This document shows, one piece after another, positions 9,013-17,551 of a DNA stretch of 64,000 nt. The position numbers were made by a program, and so were the translations under genes. The notes below the pieces were generated by a model. The model had not been told where the DNA came from. It saw only the letters and a list, made by a program, of their open reading frames with translations, and did no database searches. Source of the stretch: Pseudonocardia sulfidoxydans NBRC 16205 (GTDB taxonomy: Bacteria > Actinomycetota > Actinomycetes > Mycobacteriales > Pseudonocardiaceae). The number at the start of each line of letters is the position of its first letter. Within the stretch, counting starts at the first letter, position 1. The stretch is taken from the NCBI RefSeq assembly GCF_007989085.1, contig NZ_BJVJ01000003.1, positions 124,001-188,000 on the forward strand, in the 5' to 3' direction.

Positions 9013-10713
9013 GTGGATGCCGGTGTGACCACGACCCGCGAGGCGCCGCCGGAGGAGGTGGTCGGCGCCGACGACGAGCCCGAGCCCCCGGTACGACGCT
9101 GGTTCGCCCCCAGCCTGCCCGGGCTGTGGGGGGCACTGATCCTCGCGTGCCTGTCGTTCACCCCGTCGCTGCTGCCGCGCACCGGGCTGCTGCAGGGGGC
9201 GGTCGCGGGCATCGGCGCGATCCTCGGCTACGGGCTCGGAGTCCTCGCCGCCGTCGTGTGGCGGGCCTTCGCCGGGCGCGGCCCGCGCCGGGCCCGGCGC
9301 GGGCCGGTGATCGTGTTCGGTGTCGTCGCCGTGCTCGCCGTCGCCTGCGCGATCATCGCGGGCCGGTACTGGCAGGGGCAGCTGCGCGAGCTGATGGGCG
9401 TGCCTGCGCAGGGGTGGGGCGAGAGCCTGCTCGCCGTGCCGGTCGCGGTCGTCGCGTTCGTCGTCCTGCTCGCGGTGTGCCGGCTGCTGTTCCAGCTCGG
9501 GCGCGGCATCGGCCGGCTCTTCTCGCGCTGGATGGGCCGTCGCGGCGCCCGCGCGCTCGGCGGGCTGCTCGTCGGCGCGGTCGTGGTGTACCTGGTCAGT
9601 GGGCTGGCCCTCGACAGCTTCTTCACCGCCACCGACCGCGCCTTCGCCGCCGCCAACGACGCCACCCCCGACGGCGTCACCCGCCCCACCTCCGACCTGC
9701 GCTCCGGCGGCCCCGAGTCGCTGATCAGCTGGGACTCCCTCGGCCGCGAGGGCCGTATCTTCGTCGCCGGCGGGCCGTCGTCGGCCGACATCGCCGCCTT
9801 CACCGGAGCCGGCGCCGCCGACCCCATCCGCGTCTACGCGGGCGTCGACTCCGCCGACACCGCCGAGGCCCGCGCCGCCCTCGCCGTCGCCGACCTCGAA
9901 CGGGCCGGCGCGTTCGACCGGGCGCGGCTGCTGGTCGCCACCACCACCGGGCAGGGCTGGCTCGACGCGGGCGCGATGTCGTCGTTCGAGTACGTCGCGG
10001 GCGGCGACTCCGCGATCGTCGCCCTCCAGTACTCGTTCGTGCCGTCGGGCTTCTCCTACCTCGTCGATGCCACCCGCGCGCAGGCCGCGGGCCGTGCGCT
10101 GTTCGACGCCGTCTACGGCAGGTGGGCGTCGCTGCCGGTGGATCGCCGTCCGCAGCTCTACGTCTTCGGGGAGAGCCTCGGGTCGTTCGGGGGAGAGGCG
10201 GCGTTCAGCGGCGAGGCCGACCTGCGCAACCGCACATCGGGCGCGCTGTTCGTGGGCCCGCCCAACTTCAACGCCCTGCACACCGAGTTCCGCGACGACC
10301 GCGACCCCGGAAGCCCCGAGGTCGAACCCGTCTACCGCGAGGGGCGCACGGTCCGGTTCAGCACCGACGTCGCCGCCGGGGCGCCGCCCACCGGCGCGCC
10401 CTGGGACGGCTCGCGGACGCTGATCCTGCAGCACCCGTCGGACCCGATCACGTGGTGGAGCCCGTCGCTGCTGTTCAGCCGGCCCGACTGGCTCGCCGAA
10501 CCCCGCGGCCGCGACGTGCTGCCGTCGATGACGTGGCTGCCGATCGTCACGTTCTGGCAGGTCACGCTCGACATGCCCGCGTCGGCCGAGGTGCCCGAGG
10601 GGCACGGCCACCGCTACACGGCCGAGTCCGTCGACGCCTGGGCGCTGCTGCTGCGCCCACCGGACTGGACGCCGTCGAAGGCCGACCGGCTGCGCGCGAT
10701 CATCGCGGCCTGA
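9013..10713 (+). CDS. Membrane-anchored alpha/beta-hydrolase family protein (Abhydrolase_9 type)
   Basis: A 566-residue protein with an N-terminal membrane domain of about four segments (residues about 30-210, including FTPSLLPRTGLLQG) and a C-terminal hydrolase domain. This layout matches the PF15420 plus PF10081 family, common in actinomycetes and of unknown substrate. The nucleophile elbow is GESLGSFGG with Ser388. The start is taken at the GTG at 9013; no clear ribosome site is seen and a GTG 12 bp downstream is possible. Seven bases after its stop lies the first 40-bp palindrome. It is not obviously linked to the upstream operon. Confidence 0.82.
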   Translation: MDAGVTTTREAPPEEVVGADDEPEPPVRRWFAPSLPGLWGALILACLSFTPSLLPRTGLLQGAVAGIGAILGYGLGVLAAVVWRAFAGRGPRRARRGPVIVFGVVAVLAVACAIIAGRYWQGQLRELMGVPAQGWGESLLAVPVAVVAFVVLLAVCRLLFQLGRGIGRLFSRWMGRRGARALGGLLVGAVVVYLVSGLALDSFFTATDRAFAAANDATPDGVTRPTSDLRSGGPESLISWDSLGREGRIFVAGGPSSADIAAFTGAGAADPIRVYAGVDSADTAEARAALAVADLERAGAFDRARLLVATTTGQGWLDAGAMSSFEYVAGGDSAIVALQYSFVPSGFSYLVDATRAQAAGRALFDAVYGRWASLPVDRRPQLYVFGESLGSFGGEAAFSGEADLRNRTSGALFVGPPNFNALHTEFRDDRDPGSPEVEPVYREGRTVRFSTDVAAGAPPTGAPWDGSRTLILQHPSDPITWWSPSLLFSRPDWLAEPRGRDVLPSMTWLPIVTFWQVTLDMPASAEVPEGHGHRYTAESVDAWALLLRPPDWTPSKADRLRAIIAA

Positions 10714-10720
10714 TCTCCCT

Positions 10721-10760
10721 GTGAGTGGCGATGGTCGCTATGGCGACCATCGCCACTCAC
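10721..10760. repeat. 40-bp palindrome, family 1, copy 1
   Basis: Left arm GTGAGTGGCGATGGTCGCTA and right arm TGGCGACCATCGCCACTCAC pair along their length except at the centre. Both arms carry the same compensated change (ATGG/CCAT) relative to most copies. It lies 7 bp after the stop of the hydrolase gene and 4 bp beyond the stop of the convergent minus-strand gene. Confidence 0.93.
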
Positions 10761-10764
10761 GACC

Positions 10765-11586
10765 TCATGTGCCGCTGAGCAGCTCGACGACCGGTGCGAA
10801 CTGCTCCAGGAACTGGGCGTTGACGCTGATGTAGGACGTGCCGATCCGGTCGCGGCGGCGCCGCAGCTCGGCGGCCATCTGCTGCGGGGTGCCGCGCAGC
10901 ATGGTCAGCGCGTCGGCGGCGACCAGCTCGTCGGCGTCGACACCCATGAACTGCTTCGTCCACGGCGGCACCTCGTCGCCGACGACGAAGATGTTCATGG
11001 CCAGCTCGATGACGTCGGCCCGGTCGCCGGCCTTGGCGCGCAGGTCGTCGGCCATCGCGGCCATGTCGTCGATGTCCGCGAGCGGACCCGCGGCCAGGGT
11101 GACGATGTCGGCCTTCTCGGCGGCCAGGGCGCGCGACTTCGGCCCGCCGGCGGCGACGAGCACGGGTGTGCGCACCCCGTCCTTGTCGAGTTCCCGCACC
11201 CGGTCGATGGTCTCCCCGACCTGGGCCAGGCGTTCGGCGGTGCTGCCGTAGGGCATGCCGAGACGTTCGGCCGACTGCTTCGCCGCCGGGATGCCGGTGC
11301 CGATGCCGAGCTCGAAGCGCCCGTCGGTCAGGACGGTCATGGAATGCGCGTCCCAGGCCGCGGCCATGGGCGTGCGCAGCGGGGAGGCGAGCACGAACGT
11401 CGCGACCCGCACGTCGGCCGCCGACGCCGCGACGGCCAGCGACGGGAACGGCGAGAGCAGCTGGAGCCCGTCGGGCATCAGCAGGGTCGAGTAGCCGAGC
11501 TGGGCGATCCGACGCGCGGTCGCACGCCAGGAGTCCCCGTCGCCCTGCGGTGTGGCGACGACGCCGAAGCGGAAGGTGCGGGTCAT
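10765..11586 (-). CDS. LLM-class (luciferase-like) flavin/F420-dependent oxidoreductase
   Basis: A 273-residue TIM-barrel enzyme of the luciferase-like monooxygenase family. The ATG at 11586 has a strong ribosome site (GAGGAGG) and yields TRTFRFGVVATPQGD as the N-terminus. LMPDGLQLLSPFPSLA and FELGIGTGIPAAK (cofactor phosphate region) fit the TIGR03621-like F420-dependent subgroup, but FMN cannot be excluded. It is divergent from a MarR-type regulator, and an inverted repeat at 11601-11625 sits just upstream, so MarR control is likely. The substrate is unknown. Confidence 0.85.
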   Translation of the reverse strand: MTRTFRFGVVATPQGDGDSWRATARRIAQLGYSTLLMPDGLQLLSPFPSLAVAASAADVRVATFVLASPLRTPMAAAWDAHSMTVLTDGRFELGIGTGIPAAKQSAERLGMPYGSTAERLAQVGETIDRVRELDKDGVRTPVLVAAGGPKSRALAAEKADIVTLAAGPLADIDDMAAMADDLRAKAGDRADVIELAMNIFVVGDEVPPWTKQFMGVDADELVAADALTMLRGTPQQMAAELRRRRDRIGTSYISVNAQFLEQFAPVVELLSGT

Positions 11587-11600
11587 GGTTCCTCCTCGTC

Positions 11601-11625
11601 GAATCGTTACAAGACAGAACGATTC
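11601..11625. promoter_or_regulatory. Inverted repeat between the LLM and MarR genes (probable operator)
   Basis: GAATCGTT at 11601-11608 and AACGATTC at 11618-11625 form a perfect 8-bp inverted repeat with a 9-bp spacer, 15 bp upstream of the LLM start. A second small dyad, TGATG-CA-CATCA, is at 11628-11639. The position between divergent genes suits binding by the MarR protein. Binding is inferred. Confidence 0.6.
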
Positions 11626-11664
11626 TCTGATGCACATCATTTGTCAACTGCTACGGTTCCGGTC

Positions 11665-12141
11665 ATGGACGATGCTCCGCAGCCGCCGGGACCCGGGCCC
11701 GGGTCGGCGTTCCTGCTCGCACAGATCGGTGCGCACGCGGCGATGCGCTTCGCCGAGCGGATCGGCGAGCTCGACCTGACGCCGCCGCAGACGGGACTGC
11801 TGCGGGCGGTCGCGGCCGCACCGGGGCGGTCGCAGCAGGCGTTGGCCACCGTTCTCGGGACGCCGCCGAGCCGGCTCGTCGCGCTCGTCGACCAGCTCGA
11901 CGAGCGGGGCCTGGTGCAACGGCGGCGCAACCCGGCCGACCGTCGGCTGCACGCCCTGCACGTCACCGAGGCGGGGGAGAAGTTGTTGCAGCGCATCGCC
12001 GAGGTCGGCCGTGCGCACGACGACGCGATGTGCGCGGCGCTCGACGACGCCGAGCGCGCGACGCTGCGGGCGCTGCTCGGGCGGATCGCCGACGAGCAGG
12101 GGCTCACGCCGGGGGTGCACCCTGGCTACCGGCACGCGTGA
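11665..12141 (+). CDS. MarR-family transcriptional regulator
   Basis: A 158-residue winged-helix regulator. Helix-turn-helix and wing are recognisable as SQQALATVLGTPPSRLVALV and RRRNPADRRLHALHVT, with the DRR wing motif typical of MarR. The ATG at 11665 is chosen as the first good start after the divergent promoter; no strong ribosome site precedes it, so it may be expressed weakly or as a leaderless message. It probably represses the divergent luciferase-like gene and itself through the inverted repeats at 11601-11639. Confidence 0.87.
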   Translation: MDDAPQPPGPGPGSAFLLAQIGAHAAMRFAERIGELDLTPPQTGLLRAVAAAPGRSQQALATVLGTPPSRLVALVDQLDERGLVQRRRNPADRRLHALHVTEAGEKLLQRIAEVGRAHDDAMCAALDDAERATLRALLGRIADEQGLTPGVHPGYRHA

Positions 12142-12159
12142 GCTGCCGGGCCGCGTGGG

Positions 12160-12720
12160 TCAGCCTCCCGCAAGCTCCAGTGCGATCTCGAGCGCGGCCG
12201 CCTGCCGTTCGTCGGCGGAGACCGGCAGGCTCTCCTCGTCCATGAACGCCCCGAGGTGCAGTGCGATGACGGCCAGCCGCATCCGCATCTGGTCGGCGGC
12301 CGAGGCGTCGGGATCGGTGACGGCGCGGCTCATCGCGAAGAATCGCGCCTTCATGTCCTTGGCGGCGGCGACGTCGCGCAGTGACGACTGGCCCTCCTGC
12401 ATCAGTCGTGCGACCTGCGCGGCCGAGGGGCCCGTCAGCAGGCCCTGGTAGCGGCGCAGCACCTCGGCGCGGGTCCCGGCGCCGGGGCCCTCGGCCTGGG
12501 CCCACTCCACGATCTCGTCGACGCCGGCGAGGAAGTCGTCGAAGAGGGCGCCGACGATCTCCTCCTTGGTCTTGTAGTGGTAGTAGACCGCGGCCTTGGT
12601 GATGTCGAGCCGTTCCGCGATCTCGCGCAACGACGTGCCGTCGTAGCCGCGCTCGGCGAACAGCTCGAGTGCCACCGCGCGGATCTGCGCACGGGTGTCC
12701 GTGCGTCGTGCGTCCGTCAC
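12160..12720 (-). CDS. TetR-family transcriptional regulator
   Basis: A 186-residue TetR repressor. The N-terminal DNA-binding domain reads ALELFAERGYDGTSLREIAE, then LDITKAAVYYHYKTKEEI (helix-turn-helix, about residues 31-56). The C-terminal ligand domain is unremarkable. It is divergent from a 14-TM drug-type exporter, and two matching 18-bp palindromic sites lie in the 126 bp between them, so local repression of both genes relieved by an exported compound is the expected model. The gene ends 18 bp beyond the convergent MarR stop. Confidence 0.92.
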   Translation of the reverse strand: MTDARRTDTRAQIRAVALELFAERGYDGTSLREIAERLDITKAAVYYHYKTKEEIVGALFDDFLAGVDEIVEWAQAEGPGAGTRAEVLRRYQGLLTGPSAAQVARLMQEGQSSLRDVAAAKDMKARFFAMSRAVTDPDASAADQMRMRLAVIALHLGAFMDEESLPVSADERQAAALEIALELAGG

Positions 12721-12753
12721 CGTTCACCTCCGGGTCGTGATGCCCGCCATCTT

Positions 12754-12771
12754 ACTTGCCGACCGGCTAGT
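12754..12771. promoter_or_regulatory. TetR-type operator, site 1
   Basis: ACTTGCCGACCGGCTAGT, an imperfect 18-bp dyad 33 bp upstream of the tetR start. It is the exact reverse complement of site 2 at 12799-12816; with flanks, the two sites form a perfect 21-bp inverted repeat (12751-12771 and 12799-12819). The sequence resembles the ACT-N12-AGT operators of TetR exporter regulators. Confidence 0.75.
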
Positions 12772-12798
12772 TCGAGCGTAGCTTACCTCTCAGACCTT

Positions 12799-12816
12799 AC
12801 TAGCCGGTCGGCAAGT
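12799..12816. promoter_or_regulatory. TetR-type operator, site 2
   Basis: ACTAGCCGGTCGGCAAGT, the mirror copy of site 1, 30 bp upstream of the exporter start codon. The centres of the two sites are 45 bp apart, close to four helical turns, which would place two repressor dimers on a similar face of the DNA. Confidence 0.75.
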
Positions 12817-12846
12817 AAGAGCAGGGGTATCCGGGGGAGGACCGAG

Positions 12847-14523
12847 ATGGACGAGGAGACCGGGACGGCCACGGCCGCACCGGGCGACGAGCAGCGGGCC
12901 GGCAGGCACCGCGCCGAGCCCGGAAGCGCCGCGTCGGCCGTCGCAGTGCAGACCGAGCAGCAGCACGAGCCCCGCCACGCGGAGGCGGAGACCACCACCC
13001 GGACCGTCGACGAGGACCGGCCACGCAGCAAGCGCGAGATCTACACCGTGCTGTCCGGCCTGATGATCGCGATGCTGCTGGCCATGCTGGACAACATGAT
13101 CGTCGGCACCGCGATGCCGACGATCGTCGGTGAGCTCGGCGGGCTCGCCCACCTGTCGTGGGTCGTCACCGCCTACGCGCTCGCCACCGCCGTCGCGACG
13201 CCCGTGTGGGCCAAGCTCGGCGACCTGTTCGGCCGCAAGGGCGTCTTCATGGTGTCGATCGTGGTGTTCCTCGCCGGGTCGGCGCTGTCGGGGCTGGCCC
13301 AGAACATGGGCGAGCTCATCGCCTTCCGCGGCGTCCAGGGCCTCGGCGCGGGCGGCCTGATGGTCGGCGCCATGGCGATCATCGGTGACCTGGTGCCTCC
13401 CCGCGAGCGGGGCCGCTACCAGGGCATGATGGCCGCGGTCATGCCGATCGCGTTCGTCGGCGGACCACTGCTCGGCGGGTTCCTCACCGACAACCTGAGC
13501 TGGCGCTGGGCCTTCTACATCAACATCCCGCTCGGCGTGCTGGCACTGGTCGTCATCTGGTTCACGATGAAGCTCCCGGGCCGCCGCGCGCAGGTCTCCA
13601 TCGACTGGGCCGGAGCCGGCCTGCTCGCCACCGCCGTGTCGGCGCTGACCCTGCTCACCAGCTGGGGCGGCACCGAGTACGCGTGGGGCTCGTGGCAGAT
13701 CATCGGGCTCGGCGTGCTCACCGTCGTCGCCACGATCTGGTTCGTGCGGGTCGAGCGCCGCGTCGCCGAGCCGATCCTGCCGCTGGCGCTGTTCACGGCC
13801 CCGAACTTCACCCCGGCCATCGCCCTGACGTTCCTGACCGGCTTCGCGATGTTCGGCGCGGTCACGTTCCTGCCGCAGTACCAGCAGATCGTCCAGGGCG
13901 CGTCGGCGACGAGCAGCGGGCTGCTCCTGCTGCCGCTCATGGCGGGCATGCTCGTCACGTCGCTCGCGGGTGGGCAGTTCGTCACGCGCACCGGCCGCTA
14001 TCGGATCCTGCTGATCCTCGGCTCGTTCGCGATGGCCGCGGGCCTGGGCGTGCTGTCGCTGATGACCGTCGACACCACGATGCTCACCAGCTCGCTGTTC
14101 ATGGTCGTGCTCGGCGTCGGCATGGGATTCCTGATGCAGACGACGATGCTGGTCGTGCAGAACAGCGTCGACCGCAAGGACATGGGCGCGGCCAGCGGTG
14201 CCGCCACCCTGTTCCGGACGATCGGCGGCTCGCTCGGGGTGTCGCTGCTGGGCACGCTCTACGCCCAGCACCTGCAGTCCTCGCTCACCGGCAGCCTCGG
14301 CGCCGCCGCGGGTGCGCAGGTCAGTGGGGGTCAGCTCACCCCGGCCATGCTGAGCGGGCTGCCCGCGCCGGTGCAGGAGGCGTTCCGTGCCGCCGTCACC
14401 TCGGGCGTCTCGACGGCGTTCCTGTGGGCGGCCGGGGTCGCGCTGGTCGCGATCGTGGCGGCCTTCGTCATCCGTGAGGTGACGCTGCGGGGCAGCGCCC
14501 CGGCCCCGGCCCCCACACACTGA
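12847..14523 (+). CDS. MFS exporter, DHA2 (14-TM, EmrB/QacA-like)
   Basis: A 558-residue drug:proton antiporter-type membrane protein. The first 62 residues are a charged, low-complexity cytoplasmic tail, after which hydrophobic segments begin (VLSGLMIAMLLAMLDNMIV). Family motifs include LDNMIVGTAMPTI (motif D1), WAKLGDLFGRKGVF (motif A) and GVQGLGAGGLMVG (motif C-like). The ATG at 12847 has GGGGGAGG at 12833-12840. It is divergent from the TetR gene and lies 30 bp downstream of operator site 2, so it is very likely induced when TetR binds an exported compound. A 40-bp palindrome follows 13 bp after the stop. Confidence 0.92.
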   Translation: MDEETGTATAAPGDEQRAGRHRAEPGSAASAVAVQTEQQHEPRHAEAETTTRTVDEDRPRSKREIYTVLSGLMIAMLLAMLDNMIVGTAMPTIVGELGGLAHLSWVVTAYALATAVATPVWAKLGDLFGRKGVFMVSIVVFLAGSALSGLAQNMGELIAFRGVQGLGAGGLMVGAMAIIGDLVPPRERGRYQGMMAAVMPIAFVGGPLLGGFLTDNLSWRWAFYINIPLGVLALVVIWFTMKLPGRRAQVSIDWAGAGLLATAVSALTLLTSWGGTEYAWGSWQIIGLGVLTVVATIWFVRVERRVAEPILPLALFTAPNFTPAIALTFLTGFAMFGAVTFLPQYQQIVQGASATSSGLLLLPLMAGMLVTSLAGGQFVTRTGRYRILLILGSFAMAAGLGVLSLMTVDTTMLTSSLFMVVLGVGMGFLMQTTMLVVQNSVDRKDMGAASGAATLFRTIGGSLGVSLLGTLYAQHLQSSLTGSLGAAAGAQVSGGQLTPAMLSGLPAPVQEAFRAAVTSGVSTAFLWAAGVALVAIVAAFVIREVTLRGSAPAPAPTH

Positions 14524-14536
14524 CCCGCCGGCCCCT

Positions 14537-14576
14537 GTGAGTGGCGATAGTCGCTATGGCGACTATCGCCACTCAC
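14537..14576. repeat. 40-bp palindrome, family 1, copy 2
   Basis: Arms GTGAGTGGCGATAGTCGCTA and TGGCGACTATCGCCACTCAC, a near-perfect hairpin 13 bp after the MFS stop and 40 bp beyond the stop of the convergent acyl-CoA ligase gene. Confidence 0.93.
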
Positions 14577-14616
14577 GACTGTCGGGCCGGACGCGGCGGC
14601 ACCGCGCGGAACGACG

Positions 14617-16167
14617 TCAGCCGGTGTAGCGGGCGCGCAGGAGGTGTTTGCGCAGCTTGCCCGTCTCGGTGCGGGGGAGCTCGTCGACGAAGTCGACCAC
14701 CCGCGGCACCTTCCGATGAGAGATCCGCGAGCGCAGGAACGCCCGCAGCTCCTCGGCCAGCTCCGGCCCCGGGACGGCGCCGGGTGCGGCGCGGACGACG
14801 GCCGTCACACGTTCGCCCAGGTCGTCGTCGGGCACCCCGATGACGGCGACGTCGAGCACCGCCGGGTGCAGGGCCAGCGCGTCCTCGATCTCCTGCGGGT
14901 AGACGTTCACACCACCGGAGATGATCGTGAACGCGCGACGGTCCGTGAGATAGAGGTAGCCGTCGGCGTCGACGTGGCCGATGTCGCCGTTGGTGCCCCA
15001 GTTGGGGTGCTTCGGGTTCTGTGCCTCGGCCGTCTTGCCGGTGTCCTTGTGGTAGCTGAACGGCAGCACCTCGCGCTCGAAGTACACGAGCCCGGTGTCG
15101 CCGACCGGCACCTCGTCGCCGGCGTCGTCACACACCCGCACGACACCCAGCCGCGACCGGCCCACCGAACCCGGGTGGGCCAACCACTCGTGCGAGTCGA
15201 TCATCGTGACGCCGAGGGCCTCGGTGGAGCCGTAGTACTCGTGCAGGACGGGCCCCCACCAGTCGATCATCCGGTGCTTCACCTCGACCGGGCACGGTGC
15301 CGCCGCGTGCACCGCCACCGTCAGCGACGACACGTCGTGGCGGGCGCGCACCTCGTCGGGGAGCTTGAGCATGCGGACGAACATCGTCGGCACCCACTGG
15401 CTGTGCGTGGCCCGGAAGCGGCCGATCGCGGCGAGCGCGGTCTCGGCGTCGAACCGCGGCATCACGACGACCGTGCCGCCGACGGCGTGCACCATCGCAC
15501 CGAACCGCAGCGGCGCCGCGTGGTAGAGCGGGGCGGGGGAGAGGTAGACGGTGTCGGCGTCGAAGCCGTAGACCGGCCCGAACACCCCGAGCAGGGGGTC
15601 CGGCCCGTCGTCGATCCCCTTGTCGGACAACGGCGGCTTCACGCCTTTGGGGCGGCCCGTCGTGCCGGAGCTGTAGAGCATGTCCTTGCCGCGCGGCGGG
15701 TTGCCGGGTACCGGCTCGGCGGAGGCGGCGGCGAGCGCGGCCTCGTAGTCGTCGTGGCCCGCGACCCCGTGCCCGTCGAACCCGCCACCGAAGGCCAGCC
15801 GCAGTCGGACCCGCGGCGTGCCGTCGACGATCTCTGTCGCGGTGGCGGCCTGCCCGGCCGACGTGACCAGCGCCGTCGCGTCGCAGTCGTCGACGATGTA
15901 GGCGGCCTCGGCGGGCTGCAGGTGGAAGTCGACCGCGGTGACGTAGAGCCCGCTGCGCACCGCCGCCCAGTAGATCTCGAAGCAGCGCGGCGAGTTCTCG
16001 GCCAGCACGACGACGTCGTCGCCCGGGCGCAGCCCCGCGTCGTACAGGACGCGGGCGAGCCGCCGGGAGCGGTCGTCGAGCTGGGCGTAGGTGAGGGTCT
16101 CGCCCGTGTCGGACATGACGACGGCGGGCTTGTCGGGGGTGAGTGCAGCGAACCGACCTGGGTGCAA
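14617..16167 (-). CDS. Acyl-CoA synthetase / AMP-binding ligase
   Basis: A 516-residue member of the ANL superfamily, which activates a carboxylic acid with ATP and joins it to CoA. The phosphate loop YSSGTTGRPKGVK, the motif YYGSTEALG and the hinge and C-terminal Lys region (PRTETGKLRKHLL) are all present. The TTG at 16167 is supported by AGGAGG seven bases upstream. It is the last gene of a minus-strand run starting at 22361, separated from the MFS gene by a 40-bp palindrome that sits 22 bp upstream of the TTG. The acid activated is not known; medium or aromatic acids are plausible given the upstream monooxygenases. Confidence 0.9.
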   Translation of the reverse strand: MHPGRFAALTPDKPAVVMSDTGETLTYAQLDDRSRRLARVLYDAGLRPGDDVVVLAENSPRCFEIYWAAVRSGLYVTAVDFHLQPAEAAYIVDDCDATALVTSAGQAATATEIVDGTPRVRLRLAFGGGFDGHGVAGHDDYEAALAAASAEPVPGNPPRGKDMLYSSGTTGRPKGVKPPLSDKGIDDGPDPLLGVFGPVYGFDADTVYLSPAPLYHAAPLRFGAMVHAVGGTVVVMPRFDAETALAAIGRFRATHSQWVPTMFVRMLKLPDEVRARHDVSSLTVAVHAAAPCPVEVKHRMIDWWGPVLHEYYGSTEALGVTMIDSHEWLAHPGSVGRSRLGVVRVCDDAGDEVPVGDTGLVYFEREVLPFSYHKDTGKTAEAQNPKHPNWGTNGDIGHVDADGYLYLTDRRAFTIISGGVNVYPQEIEDALALHPAVLDVAVIGVPDDDLGERVTAVVRAAPGAVPGPELAEELRAFLRSRISHRKVPRVVDFVDELPRTETGKLRKHLLRARYTG

Positions 16168-16189
16168 CGCCGGACCTCCTCGAGCGGTC

Positions 16190-16229
16190 GTGAGTGGCGA
16201 TAGTCGTTATAGCGACTATCGCCACTCAC
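16190..16229. repeat. 40-bp palindrome, family 1, copy 3
   Basis: Arms GTGAGTGGCGATAGTCGTTA and TAGCGACTATCGCCACTCAC; one T/G difference near the centre. It is 5 bp after the MFS stop on the minus strand and 22 bp before the ligase start, so it separates two genes of the same direction. Confidence 0.93.
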
Positions 16230-16234
16230 AGGGG

Positions 16235-17551
16235 TCACTCGGGGAGGGGCTTCCCCTTGGTCTCGGGCCCCGCGATCAGCGCGAACACCAGGCCGAGGAC
16301 GTAGATCGACCCGATCACGAGCGCAGCCGTGGCGATGCCGCCCAAGCCCCCCACGATCGCGCCCGCCAGGAGCGCACCGGCCGCGGCGAACACCCGGCTG
16401 ACGTTGAACACGACGGTGATCGCGCTGCCCCGCAGGCTCGTCGGGAACAGCTCGCCCGGGTAGGTCGCCATCCAACCCATCTGCCCGAGGGTGAAGAACC
16501 CGTTGACCGCGACGACGAGCGTCAGCAGCCCGAGCGAGGAGTACTCGATGCCGAAGAGCACCCACGTCAGCACCAGCGCCCCGGCGAAGTAGGACCACAG
16601 CGCCCAGCGCCGGCCGATCGCGTCGGCCAGCACGCCCCACGCGAGCCAGCCCAGCACGCCACCGACGTTGTAGGCGAGGACGATCAGCGTCGTGGTCGTC
16701 GGTGCCGCGCCGGCCGCCTTCACCGCGGCGCCCGCGTACTGCGGCACCCAGGTGGAGACGGCCCACCACCCGACGAGGCTCGCCGTCGAGCAGGCCAGCA
16801 GCTTCAGCAGCCGGCTGCGGCTCGTCGGCTCGGTGAACAGCCGGCGCAGGGTGAACACGGTCAGGGCGCGCTCGTGCTCGTCGAGGGTCTCGCCCTTGGC
16901 CGCGCGGGCGGTCGCGGCACGGCGGCGGGCGTCGGCGTCCTCCCACATCGGGGACTCGCCGACGCGGCGGCGCACGAACAGCACCACCAGGGCGGGCAGG
17001 GCGCCGATGGCCAGCAGCCAGCGCCACGTCCCGGGCTCGGTGGGGCCGAGCAGCCAGAACACACCCGTCGCGACCAGGAAGCCGACGCCGAACGCGCACT
17101 GCAGCAGCGCGATGCCCTTGCCGCGGCTGCGGTCGGACCAGGTCTCGGCGACCAGCGCGCTGCCGGGGCCCCACTCCGCGCCCATGCCCAGTCCGGCGAT
17201 GATCCGCAGCACCAGGAAGATCGCGAAGTTCGGCGAGAGTGCCGCGAGGCCCGTCGCGATCGCGTAGGTGAGGATCGAGGCCATCAGCACCTTGCGACGG
17301 CCGAAGTAGTCGATCAGCACGCCCGAGGCCAGGCCGCCGACCGCCCACGCGATCAGCTGCACGGCGAGGATCGTGCCGAAGTAGACCGGCGAGGCGCCCG
17401 TCCCGACCAGGTCGGCGACGACCAGGCTGCCGACCAGCACGATCGCGTACGTCTCGAACCCGTCGAGCATCCAGCCCAGCCAGGCCGACGCGAAGTTGGC
17501 GCGCCGGGTGTTGGACGCAGTCCTTGGCGCGGCTGCGGTGTCCGTACTCAC
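16235..17551 (-). CDS. MFS transporter (AAHS/sialate-type, 12 TM)
   Basis: A 438-residue secondary transporter. The N-terminal WLGWMLDGFETY and GVLIDYFGRRKVL motifs and the RIIAGLGMGAEWGPGSALVAE segment are characteristic of the metabolite:H+ symporter groups that import aromatic or other organic acids. The GTG start overlaps the stop of the enoyl-CoA hydratase (GTGA), placing it in the catabolic operon. It is therefore probably the uptake protein for the compound handled by this operon. Twelve membrane segments are expected, with a charged central loop (ESPMWEDADARRRAA). Confidence 0.87.
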   Translation of the reverse strand: MSTDTAAAPRTASNTRRANFASAWLGWMLDGFETYAIVLVGSLVVADLVGTGASPVYFGTILAVQLIAWAVGGLASGVLIDYFGRRKVLMASILTYAIATGLAALSPNFAIFLVLRIIAGLGMGAEWGPGSALVAETWSDRSRGKGIALLQCAFGVGFLVATGVFWLLGPTEPGTWRWLLAIGALPALVVLFVRRRVGESPMWEDADARRRAATARAAKGETLDEHERALTVFTLRRLFTEPTSRSRLLKLLACSTASLVGWWAVSTWVPQYAGAAVKAAGAAPTTTTLIVLAYNVGGVLGWLAWGVLADAIGRRWALWSYFAGALVLTWVLFGIEYSSLGLLTLVVAVNGFFTLGQMGWMATYPGELFPTSLRGSAITVVFNVSRVFAAAGALLAGAIVGGLGGIATAALVIGSIYVLGLVFALIAGPETKGKPLPE

